64,000 nt of DNA from Paeniglutamicibacter sp. Y32M11 (GTDB lineage Bacteria > Actinomycetota > Actinomycetes > Actinomycetales > Micrococcaceae): the NCBI RefSeq assembly GCF_019285735.1, contig NZ_CP079107.1, forward strand, positions 2,790,001-2,854,000. The letters run 5' to 3'. The position numbers were made by a program, and so were the translations under genes. Below, one piece after another: positions 50,382 to 57,927 of this stretch. The notes under the pieces were generated by a model. That model was not told the origin of the DNA. It worked only from the letters and a program-made list of their open reading frames with translations, and ran no database searches. Positions within the stretch are counted from its first letter, which is position 1; each line of letters starts with the position of its first letter.

Positions 50382-50873
50382 ATGACTCCCCCGGTGCCGC
50401 CCAAACCTAAGCCCAAAAAGAGCATGTTCAATCATTACGATCCAGAACGTGACAAACGCGACATGATTGTCATGCTGGCCCATAAAGAAGCCGTCGATGC
50501 GGGTGAAAAGCGACTACTGGTGCGCACTGTTCAGGGTGAACTGTTCAGCTACAAACGAGAAGAAATCGGCTTCATCACCGGCGGCGTCGGTGCCAAAATC
50601 ACCACCGGCGCGGGCATGCTCTTCGTCGGCACGCTGTGCTGGATCGCCGTCCTGGCGCTGTTCGTCTACATGTTTTTTATCCACGACGCCACCGCAGGCG
50701 AATGGGCGGGACTGGTTTTTGTCGAGCTGCTCTTCGCCGCCATCGCTTGGTATTTCATGCATCTGGGGCTGGCCGAGCACCGGGCCCGGAAACTGCGCAA
50801 GGCCCGCGGGCTGCCCAAGCCAAATCTGCTGTGGCACAATTCTTGGCCGACGAAAAACAAAGACATCGTGTGA
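50382..50873 (+). CDS. Small membrane protein following folA
   Basis: A 163-residue protein. A Pro/Lys-rich basic start (PPVPPKPKPKK), a soluble segment with LLVRTVQGELFSYKREEIGF, two hydrophobic helices (TGAGMLFVGTLCWIAVLALF and WAGLVFVELLFAAIAWYFMH), then a basic tail. No recognised domain. ATG two bases after the upstream stop. Confidence 0.7.
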   Translation: MTPPVPPKPKPKKSMFNHYDPERDKRDMIVMLAHKEAVDAGEKRLLVRTVQGELFSYKREEIGFITGGVGAKITTGAGMLFVGTLCWIAVLALFVYMFFIHDATAGEWAGLVFVELLFAAIAWYFMHLGLAEHRARKLRKARGLPKPNLLWHNSWPTKNKDIV

Positions 50874-50931
50874 TCAAGCACGGCGCGTAACCGACTCCCC
50901 TGACGGGGCGCCGACCCCTTAAGCTTGAACC

Positions 50932-52050
50932 ATGACTTCTTCCGTTGGCTTTGTGGGTTACCGCGGCATGGTCGGCTCCGTCCTGATGCAACGCATGCAG
51001 GACGAGGGCGACTTCGCGAACCTCGACCCCGTGTTCTTTTCCACCTCCAATGCAGGAGGTGCCGCCCCGGCCTTTGCCGAGGGTGCCGGCGCCCTGCAGG
51101 ACGCCTACGACATTGATACCTTGGCCAAGTTGCCGATCATCGTCACGGCCCAGGGTGGGGACTACACCACCGCGGTGCACTCGCAACTGCGCTCGCGCGG
51201 CTGGGATGGCCTGTGGATCGACGCGGCCTCCACGCTGCGCATGAACGATGATTCGGTGATCGTGCTTGACCCGATCAACCGCAACGTCATCGATGGCTCT
51301 CTGGCCTCCGGCACCAAGGACTTCGTGGGCGGCAACTGCACCGTCTCCTGCATGCTCATGGGCCTGGGCGGGCTGTTCAAGAACGGTCTGGTCGAGTGGG
51401 GCACCTCGATGACCTACCAGGCCGCCTCCGGCGGCGGCGCGCGGCATATGCGCGAACTGTTGACCCAGTTCGGTGACATCAACAGCCATGTCTCCTCCGA
51501 GCTCGATGACCCGGCCTCCGCCATCCTGGAGATCGACCGCAAGGTCCTTGCCGCCCAGCGCGGCGGCCTGGATGCCACCCAGTTTGGCGTGCCACTGGCC
51601 GGCTCCCTGATTCCCTGGATCGACGCGGATCTGGGCAATGGACAGTCCAAGGAGGAGTGGAAGGCCGGGGTGGAGACCAACAAGATCCTGGGCAACACCG
51701 AGGCCAACAAGGTCGTCGTTGACGGGCTCTGTGTGCGCATCGGCGCCATGCGCTCGCACTCCCAGGCACTGACCCTCAAGCTCACCGAGGACCTGTCGGT
51801 GACCGAGATCGAGAAGCTGCTGGATGCGGACAATCAGTGGGCCAAGGTGGTTCCGAACACCAAGGAAGCCACCGTCGACGCGCTGACCCCGGTTGCCGCC
51901 TCCGGCACCTTGGACATCCCGGTGGGACGCATCCGCAAGCTGGAAATGGGCCCGCAGTACATTTCTGCCTTCACCGTGGGTGACCAGTTGCTCTGGGGTG
52001 CCGCCGAACCGCTGCGCCGCATGCTGGCCATCGCGCAGGGCCGCCTCTAA
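50932..52050 (+). CDS. asd: Aspartate-semialdehyde dehydrogenase, enteric type
   Basis: Asd reduces aspartyl phosphate to aspartate semialdehyde in lysine, threonine, methionine and diaminopimelate synthesis. The 372-residue sequence is unmistakably the Gammaproteobacterial (E. coli Asd) form: [14 protein letters not shown] (9-22), [11 protein letters not shown] with catalytic Cys136, [20 protein letters not shown] and [13 protein letters not shown]. Most actinobacteria use the other, Gram-positive form next to lysC, and there is no lysC here, so transfer from a proteobacterium is possible. ATG start. Confidence 0.96.
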   Translation: MTSSVGFVGYRGMVGSVLMQRMQDEGDFANLDPVFFSTSNAGGAAPAFAEGAGALQDAYDIDTLAKLPIIVTAQGGDYTTAVHSQLRSRGWDGLWIDAASTLRMNDDSVIVLDPINRNVIDGSLASGTKDFVGGNCTVSCMLMGLGGLFKNGLVEWGTSMTYQAASGGGARHMRELLTQFGDINSHVSSELDDPASAILEIDRKVLAAQRGGLDATQFGVPLAGSLIPWIDADLGNGQSKEEWKAGVETNKILGNTEANKVVVDGLCVRIGAMRSHSQALTLKLTEDLSVTEIEKLLDADNQWAKVVPNTKEATVDALTPVAASGTLDIPVGRIRKLEMGPQYISAFTVGDQLLWGAAEPLRRMLAIAQGRL

Positions 52051-52080
52051 CCCCATAAATTGATGGTCCTGCGGGACACG

Positions 52081-52126
52081 AGACAAGCCGGTCACCATCC
52101 CGTAGGGGTATGGTGGCCGGCTTGTG
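52081..52126 (+). terminator. Terminator hairpin after asd
   Basis: AAGCCGGTCACCAT pairs with ATGGTGGCCGGCTT (one G-T pair) around an 11-base loop, about 35 bases after the asd stop. The T-tract is weak (TTGTGTCTTG), so the call rests mainly on the stem. Confidence 0.6.
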
Positions 52127-52240
52127 TCTTGTGTCGGCCACCCCCGGAGCGCTGCTCGGTCCGTGCGAAGCGAGGTCTGCGCGGTGCTCAGCCCTCCTCG
52201 ACTTTTCTCTGCGCACTTCTCGGCGGAAGGGACACGTGTC

Positions 52241-53380
52241 CTAGGAGTCGCGGAACCTCAAGTAGTCGTTCATCCTAGATTCGATGGCGCCGTGGCGTGC
52301 GGCCGAAACCGTTATCCCGGAGAAGGGCACAAAACGGGCCACTCGAGTCATGCCCTTCGACTCCACCTCCCACGTGCCGATGGTTTCCCCACCGGCGGCA
52401 ACGGTCCGGCGGAAAAGTCCGTTCTTCCCCGGGGTCACGACCTCCGCAAATTCCGGGGCTAGGGTTGCCGTGCGATCCTTGTAGCCGAGGATGAACTCGT
52501 CAAATCCGGGTAGGGCAACCACGGAGCGGGCGCCGGGCGGTGTCTCCCAGCGATCTCGGTGACTTGGTGCGAAGAAGAAACGCCGAGAACCCAGCTCCAC
52601 ACTCGCCAGCGTGTCAGCGGCATGCTGTACCGCCAGCCGGACGGGTGTCAGCGGCAATCCGAGCCACCAGGCACAATCAGCGATGGTCGCCGGGCCGTGC
52701 GAGGCGAAGTAGATGCGCACCAACTCATCCAGCGCCTGATCCGGATCGAGGGTAGCGTCCGGTTCCTTCACCCATTCCGAGGCTTCCATGAAGAGCTGCC
52801 GGGTGCTACTTCCGGGTTCCATCGGTCCCTGGACAATGGCACCGCGCAGCGCCACGGCAACGATCAGGTGGTAGCCGCGCTGTCCGGCGATGCTTGATCC
52901 CGCGGCACCAAAGGCGGCGAGTAGCTGCGCGCGGGTTGCGCCCTCGCGCCCGCAGCGGGCGCGCGCAACATCGGCAAGGGCATCGATTTCGGCATCGGTG
53001 ATCGCTTCGGCGGCCCGTGTGGCGCGCATCTGGGATTCCATCCGCGCGCCGGTCACCGCAAGCAGGGTGCGGTACAGCCGGGGCACGATCAGCATCAAGG
53101 TGCCCCGGGCACCCCAGGTGCGAATGATGGATCCACGGGCCAGGGCGTCGTGAATCTCGGTGAGTCCGGCGCCGGGAAGCCGAGCACCGATGCCCCAGCA
53201 TCCCTGCGGCAGGTCTTGGGCCTGGATCATGCCCAGCGCGGCCACCACCTCGTCGGGGGTGCTGGCGCTGCGCGTCATGGTCGCGGGCCCGCATTCGGGT
53301 GCGAGCCCCTGCGCTCCCAGCCGCAGCCTGGAGATGGTGCTGCGCTGCCGGGGACTCAGGCCCGGAGTGGATGCCGCCAT
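52241..53380 (-). CDS. AlkZ-like winged-helix DNA-binding protein
   Basis: A 379-residue member of the HTH_42 / AlkZ-like family. AlkZ-type DNA glycosylases act through a QxQ motif, and the N-terminal LGMIQAQDLPQG contains exactly Q-A-Q. Then ARLPGAGLTEIHDALARGSI, IIRTWGARGTLMLIVPRLY, and the C-terminal winged-helix segments DCAWWLGLPLTPVRLAVQHA and VVALPGFDEFILGYKDR. The activity as a DNA glycosylase is an inference, as family members with QxQ but other roles exist. On the minus strand, ahead of murB in the same direction. Confidence 0.8.
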   Translation of the reverse strand: MAASTPGLSPRQRSTISRLRLGAQGLAPECGPATMTRSASTPDEVVAALGMIQAQDLPQGCWGIGARLPGAGLTEIHDALARGSIIRTWGARGTLMLIVPRLYRTLLAVTGARMESQMRATRAAEAITDAEIDALADVARARCGREGATRAQLLAAFGAAGSSIAGQRGYHLIVAVALRGAIVQGPMEPGSSTRQLFMEASEWVKEPDATLDPDQALDELVRIYFASHGPATIADCAWWLGLPLTPVRLAVQHAADTLASVELGSRRFFFAPSHRDRWETPPGARSVVALPGFDEFILGYKDRTATLAPEFAEVVTPGKNGLFRRTVAAGGETIGTWEVESKGMTRVARFVPFSGITVSAARHGAIESRMNDYLRFRDS

Positions 53381-53397
53381 GGTGTTTTGCTCCCGGG

Positions 53398-54474
53398 TTA
53401 GAGCTCGCAGCCGATCAGCAGCGGCTCATTGTGCAGTTCGATGCCAAAACGGTCCCTAACCCCGGCCCGTACGGCCCGGGCAATGGCCAGGATATCTGCG
53501 CTGCTGGCTTGCCCGCGATTGGTGATCGCCAGGGTGTGTTTGGTGGATAGCGACGCGCGCCCACCACCGAGTGATTCCCCGGCCGTGCCGGGCAATCCGA
53601 AGCCCTTGGCGAAGCCGGCCCGATCAATCAGCCAGGCGGCGGAGAGCTTGACCATCCCGGGGGTATCCACCGGGAAATTCGGAGCGTCGGCCGGTAATGA
53701 TGCCAAGGCGCTCGCGGGAACGATGGGGTTGGTGAAGAAGGAGCCGGTGGAGCAGCTGTCCCGGTCCGTCGGGTCAAACACCATGCCCTTGGAGGCGCGC
53801 AGGGCCAAGACCGTCTCCCGCACGGCGCGCGCAGCTGCCCGTTCGCCCACGCCAACGCCCAGCGAGCGGGCCAGTTCCGCATAACGGATCGGAGCCGATT
53901 GGCTACTGGCCTCCAGCGCGAAGGAGACGGAGAGCACCACAAATTCCGGGGATCCGTTGGTGGTGGTGCGCTTGAGCAGCGAGTCCCGGTAGCCGAAGCC
54001 CAGCGCTGCGGTACCGAAGTTACTCACGGTTCCGGTGCTGCGATCAAAGACGGTGGCTTCCAGGAAGGTGTGGGCGACCTCGGAGCCGTAGGCGCCGACG
54101 TTCTGCACCGGCGTTGCACCGGCCGATCCGGGGATCCCGGAGAGTGCCTCCAGGCCGCTGAGACCCGCGGCAAGGCTCTGGGCCACCACGTCGTCCCACG
54201 GGTGCCCCGCGGCAATTTCCACCCGGACGCGGCCATCGCTGAGCGTCTTGCCGATGTGCACTCCCTCGGTGGCGATCTGCAGGACGGTGCCCGGGTATCC
54301 GGCATCATCGATCAATAGATTTGAGCCTCCGGCCACCAGCAGGAGCGGGGTGCCGGTGGCATCGGCGGCGCGGATGGTGGTGATGATCTGCTCATCGGTG
54401 GTGGCTCGCACCAAGGAATGCGCGGCTCCGCCCACACCAGTGGTCGTCAGCTCTGCCAGCAAGGGGGTGTTCAC
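53398..54474 (-). CDS. murB: UDP-N-acetylmuramate dehydrogenase
   Basis: MurB reduces UDP-GlcNAc-enolpyruvate to UDP-MurNAc for peptidoglycan. The 358-residue FAD enzyme has LLLVAGGSNLLIDDAGYPG, the GIPGSAGATPVQNVGAYGSE motif, the GFGYRDSLLK segment of type I MurB, the SCSTGSFFTNPIV active-site strand with the catalytic Ser, and LIDRAGFAKGFGLPG. Standard length, ATG start. Leftward, 17 bases upstream of the AlkZ-like gene. Confidence 0.95.
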   Translation of the reverse strand: MNTPLLAELTTTGVGGAAHSLVRATTDEQIITTIRAADATGTPLLLVAGGSNLLIDDAGYPGTVLQIATEGVHIGKTLSDGRVRVEIAAGHPWDDVVAQSLAAGLSGLEALSGIPGSAGATPVQNVGAYGSEVAHTFLEATVFDRSTGTVSNFGTAALGFGYRDSLLKRTTTNGSPEFVVLSVSFALEASSQSAPIRYAELARSLGVGVGERAAARAVRETVLALRASKGMVFDPTDRDSCSTGSFFTNPIVPASALASLPADAPNFPVDTPGMVKLSAAWLIDRAGFAKGFGLPGTAGESLGGGRASLSTKHTLAITNRGQASSADILAIARAVRAGVRDRFGIELHNEPLLIGCEL

Positions 54475-54486
54475 GGGGAATCAGCC

Positions 54487-55653
54487 TTAGTTTTTGGGGG
54501 TGGATTTGACCGGCCCTGCGGCCGGGGAAAGGACAAAGGAGATCACAACGAGGATCCCGACAAAGGCGAGGGCGTTCAGCAGGCCCACCACATCGGCCAG
54601 CAGGCCCAGCAGTGGAGGTCCGCCCAGGAACGCACCGTAGCCGATGGTGGAGACCACCGAGACGCGTGCCGCGGCGCGCATGGGATCATCCGATGCGGCG
54701 GTCATCGCCACCGGGAAGCACATGGCCACGCCCAAGCCCCAGAAGACCAAGGCCGCAAAGGCGGTGGTCAGGGACGGACCGTAGACAAAAAGCAGCAGCC
54801 CAATCAACGTGCTGGCCGCGGAGAGGCGGATCACCGTGACGCGTCCACAACGTTCCAGGATGCGCCCTCCGCCGAGCCGGGCGATGGTCATCGCCGTGAC
54901 AAAAACGCCGTAGCCGATGGCGCCCAGGGAATTGATGGCGCCGTAGCCGTCGGCCAAGGCGAGCGCTACCCAGTCCCCCGCCGCGCCCTCGGCCAGCGCC
55001 ATACCTAGCACCAGCACGCCCAAAAGCACGGTGCGCGGTTCGCGCCAGGCTTCCGCGAGCAGCGCCTTGTTGGAGCTTCCACTGCCGGTGGATGAGGTGT
55101 CGGCCCGGAAGACGCGGGTCCCGGTGTGGATCAGAACCAGCACCACCGCCGAGACGAGCGCAAAATGCCAGGCGATGGACAGGTGCAGCGCCGCGCCCAG
55201 GGCGCCGGCTGCGGCCCCCACCACCGTGCCCACGGAGAAGAAACCATGAAGCGCCGGCATGATTGAGACACCGAGGGCGCGTTCCATCGCGGCGCCCTGC
55301 ACATTTGATGCAACATTCCAGGCCGCGGCCCCGGCACCCTGAAACGCCAGAGCCGCCCCGGTCACCGGCAGCGAGTGCAAACCCACCGCTCCCAGACCCA
55401 CCACGGCCAGCGAAATGGCCGCCAGTGAGGATCCCACGACCAGGGTGCGCTTGGAGCCCAGACGCATGACCAGGTATCCGGAGACGGAAACCGAGACGAA
55501 GGACCCCGCCGTCATGCAGAGCAACAACAACCCAATTTCTCCGTGCGTGAGTCCCAGCGCGTCGCGCAGTGACGGCAGCCGGGAAACCAACGCCGAGAGG
55601 ATCAGCCCGGAGGCAAAGTACAGGGCGATGACGCCGTTACGCCAGGGCAGCAC
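54487..55653 (-). CDS. Major facilitator superfamily transporter
   Basis: A 388-residue MFS protein with about twelve membrane helices. Motifs: ALYFASGLILSALVSRLPSL, GEIGLLLLCMTAGSFVSVSV with a GYLVMRLGSKR motif A-like turn, and ILVVISFVLSPAAG at the end. The start is GTG at 55653. Substrate unknown; the architecture resembles the efflux/sugar-like branch. It lies between murB and the MaoC gene, all on the minus strand. Confidence 0.8.
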   Translation of the reverse strand: MLPWRNGVIALYFASGLILSALVSRLPSLRDALGLTHGEIGLLLLCMTAGSFVSVSVSGYLVMRLGSKRTLVVGSSLAAISLAVVGLGAVGLHSLPVTGAALAFQGAGAAAWNVASNVQGAAMERALGVSIMPALHGFFSVGTVVGAAAGALGAALHLSIAWHFALVSAVVLVLIHTGTRVFRADTSSTGSGSSNKALLAEAWREPRTVLLGVLVLGMALAEGAAGDWVALALADGYGAINSLGAIGYGVFVTAMTIARLGGGRILERCGRVTVIRLSAASTLIGLLLFVYGPSLTTAFAALVFWGLGVAMCFPVAMTAASDDPMRAAARVSVVSTIGYGAFLGGPPLLGLLADVVGLLNALAFVGILVVISFVLSPAAGPVKSTPKN

Positions 55654-55694
55654 CTCGGCATTGGCACGGCGAGTGGGAAGACGTGGTCCCTTTT

Positions 55695-56135
55695 TCAGAG
55701 TTGCACCACGGCCTGGGCCTTCACCAGGACCTTGGTCCCGGCCACCAGAACGCTCAGATCGACCCGGGCGGTGCGAGCCTCGGCATCAAGTGCACCGATG
55801 GCACCAGTGATCTCGATGGCCGTGCCCGGGGTCTCGCCCGGGTTGCTGCCGGCCGGATCGTCCACGGGAACGGGCTTGGTGAAGCGCGTCTGGTAGTCGA
55901 TGACGGCCGAAGGGTCTCCGGCCCAGTCGCTCACCAGCTGTACCGCTGCACCCATGGTGAACATGCCGTGGGCGATAACGCCGGGCAGTCCGACCTCGGT
56001 GGCGAAGCGCTCGTTGAAGTGGATGGGGTTGAAGTCTCCGGAGGCTCCGGCGTAACGCACCAGATCCGCGCGGTTCACGTACACGGTGGTGGAGCCGATC
56101 TGTTGGCCCTTTTCGAGGGTGTCAAAGTCGATCAT
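55695..56135 (-). CDS. MaoC-family (R)-hydratase (HadB-like)
   Basis: A 146-residue hot-dog-fold hydratase. Catalytic region YAGASGDFNPIHFNERFA with the Asp-x-x-x-x-His dyad, then GLPGVIAHGMFTMGAAVQLV. In mycobacteria the HadA/HadB pair dehydrates 3-hydroxyacyl-ACP in type II fatty acid synthesis. Its ATG overlaps the upstream HadA-like stop by one base (TAATG). Organisms of this family lack mycolic acids, so the role is likely fatty-acid or another acyl-chain dehydration. Confidence 0.85.
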   Translation of the reverse strand: MIDFDTLEKGQQIGSTTVYVNRADLVRYAGASGDFNPIHFNERFATEVGLPGVIAHGMFTMGAAVQLVSDWAGDPSAVIDYQTRFTKPVPVDDPAGSNPGETPGTAIEITGAIGALDAEARTARVDLSVLVAGTKVLVKAQAVVQL

Positions 56136-56584
56136 TACTGGTCCTCTCCGCGTACCAAAATCGAGGAAACGGTGGTGGCAACCGGTTCGCCGGCCACCGT
56201 GGTGATTTCGGCGCGGGTACTGATCATCGCGCCAGAGCCCATGGCGCGCACGGTGTCCACGTGCAGCGTTGCTACTAATTCATCGCCCGCGATGATGGGG
56301 CGGTGATGGGTGAAGCGTTGGTCGGCGTGAACCACACGGGAGAAGTCGATGCCGCTGTCCGGATCGTTGACCAGCAGCGCATCCGCGCGCTGCGCCACGA
56401 TGATGGCGAAGGTCGGCGGAGCCAACAGATCATCGTGACCCAGCGACGCCGCGGCATCCAGATCGAAGTGGGCCCGGTGGGTGGCCTTGACTGCCGTGGC
56501 GAATTCGCGGATCTTCTCGCGTCCCACCACGTAGGGTTCCTGGGCCGGGTAGACCCGACCTGCCAGCTCGGGGTTAATGCTCAT
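56135..56584 (-). CDS. HadA-like FAS1-type dehydratase domain protein
   Basis: A 149-residue hot-dog protein that pairs with HadB-like proteins. It has PYVVGREKIREFATAVKAT, then LLAPPTFAIIVAQRADALLV, then ADQRFTHHRPIIAGDELVAT with the His-Arg region. It lacks the catalytic Asp-His dyad of HadB, as is usual for HadA. Start ATG 56584 chosen over the longer frame. It overlaps the HadB-like start by TAATG. Confidence 0.85.
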   Translation of the reverse strand: MSINPELAGRVYPAQEPYVVGREKIREFATAVKATHRAHFDLDAAASLGHDDLLAPPTFAIIVAQRADALLVNDPDSGIDFSRVVHADQRFTHHRPIIAGDELVATLHVDTVRAMGSGAMISTRAEITTVAGEPVATTVSSILVRGEDQ

Positions 56585-56673
56585 AACTGCTACCGCTCCT
56601 GTGGGGGACGAATGCTTGAAAAATGTGGTCTTAATCCGGGGGTGCAGCCCGGTGGAGCACCAAGGTACCGGTG

Positions 56674-56958
56674 TTAGAGGGTGTCCTTGGACGCGGATTT
56701 GCCCCGCTTGGGTGCCCGCGGTTTCACCAATCCTTGGGCGACGCGCCATGCCCTGGCGTCACGGGCACGCACGGCCATCCCGCCGAGGTGTCCCAGCAAC
56801 CCGATGCCGATCACGACCATCGCCGTATAGAGCAGTGCCATGTTCTGCGTGCTGGCACCGATCACGGCCATTACGATGCCGATGGCTTCAACGCCCATCG
56901 CAGAGAAGGTCAGTTTCTTATACAGTCCGGAAGAAGCTTCCCAGGGGGTATTGGTCAT
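56674..56958 (-). CDS. Small membrane protein, 94 residues
   Basis: A 94-residue protein with two hydrophobic helices (GVEAIGIVMAVIGASTQNMA and YTAMVVIGIGLLGHLGGMAV) and a basic C-terminal tail (RAPKRGKSASKDTL). It is leftward, 89 bases upstream of the HadA-like gene, with no recognised family. Confidence 0.65.
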   Translation of the reverse strand: MTNTPWEASSGLYKKLTFSAMGVEAIGIVMAVIGASTQNMALLYTAMVVIGIGLLGHLGGMAVRARDARAWRVAQGLVKPRAPKRGKSASKDTL

Positions 56959-56991
56959 GTCCCAATCCTATATTCAGTGGGGCGATTCGGC

Positions 56992-57927
56992 TTAGAACAG
57001 GGCACTTTGCACCGGTGGTGCCTTGGTCACATGAGGACCGAGTTCAAGCTTGCGACCCTTAAGCAGGGCTGCGTTGGCAACAAAGAGTCCCGATTGCCCC
57101 TCGATGCTCACGCCGATCACCTGTCCCAGCACGGAAATACTGGTGAATCCATGTTCGGCGGTCGTGAGATCCGCCGGATACGGTTGCAAACTCTTGGCAT
57201 TCAGTCCCACCAGCAATTCCACGCCGGGCTCCGGGACGTGCCAGCGTTCCTCCACGATGCGGGAGGTGGAACCGGAGGCGCCGAGATGTTCGGCCAGCAA
57301 GGAGCGCGCCGAAGTAGCCGCCTCGGCATTGACTCGATCCAGCTGCTCGGTTGACGCATGGCCCTCCAGCAGGCCACGAACCTTGGAATTTGCCCTCACC
57401 TGCTGGGTGATGCCTAATCCGCTGCTCAGCGCATCTTCGAGTCGACGCACACTGGCTCCATCGGGACACCAGGCAACGAAGCGTGCGACGATGGCGCCTT
57501 GCTCGGCAAGCCGACGCCATTTGCTGGGGTTCGCGGCGGTACCCACCTTGGTGACACCGTGAGCAAACGTGGCGATATAGAGCCAGTGTGGTTGATTCAA
57601 GTAGTCGCGGAGTCCGGGGCTGGCCCGATCGCTCCGGTGGAAGTCATGCATCGCTCGAGTCTGGTCCGCGGCTTCGCATAAATCACACTGGGTGCCGCTG
57701 GTGATCAGGGTCTGACGTGGGCATGGCACCAAAGTTCGATGGTCCTTGTCCGCCACGAGTTGGTGGCCTAGGCACCAGCGCCCGGGCAGCACCCGGAAGC
57801 CAATCCGGGTGCCCCTCGCCAGCTTTACGTCCCGACTGGCCTGCTGCGCGTCGTCCAGGCTCAGCTGTGGAGTTCCCGGGGACGCTGGCCAGCGGATGCC
57901 GCGGCAGAGCAAAGCTGAAGCCTCCAC
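56992..57927 (-). CDS. DUF2797 domain protein
   Basis: A 311-residue protein of the DUF2797 family. The N-terminal half has Cys pairs (RWCLGHQL, CDLCEAADQ) that look metal-binding, and the central part HWLYIATFAHGVTKVGTAAN followed by KWRRLAEQGAIVARFVAWCP matches the family's GIY-YIG-like core. Function unknown. Its start at 57927 lies against the end of the ParA-like gene at 57928, so both may be one transcription unit. Confidence 0.78.
   Translation of the reverse strand: MEASALLCRGIRWPASPGTPQLSLDDAQQASRDVKLARGTRIGFRVLPGRWCLGHQLVADKDHRTLVPCPRQTLITSGTQCDLCEAADQTRAMHDFHRSDRASPGLRDYLNQPHWLYIATFAHGVTKVGTAANPSKWRRLAEQGAIVARFVAWCPDGASVRRLEDALSSGLGITQQVRANSKVRGLLEGHASTEQLDRVNAEAATSARSLLAEHLGASGSTSRIVEERWHVPEPGVELLVGLNAKSLQPYPADLTTAEHGFTSISVLGQVIGVSIEGQSGLFVANAALLKGRKLELGPHVTKAPPVQSALF

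Noticed and set aside
50755-52098. 447-codon minus-strand frame opposite asd
   Set aside because: Shadow of asd, with repeated Gly/His composition typical of reversed high-GC coding DNA.
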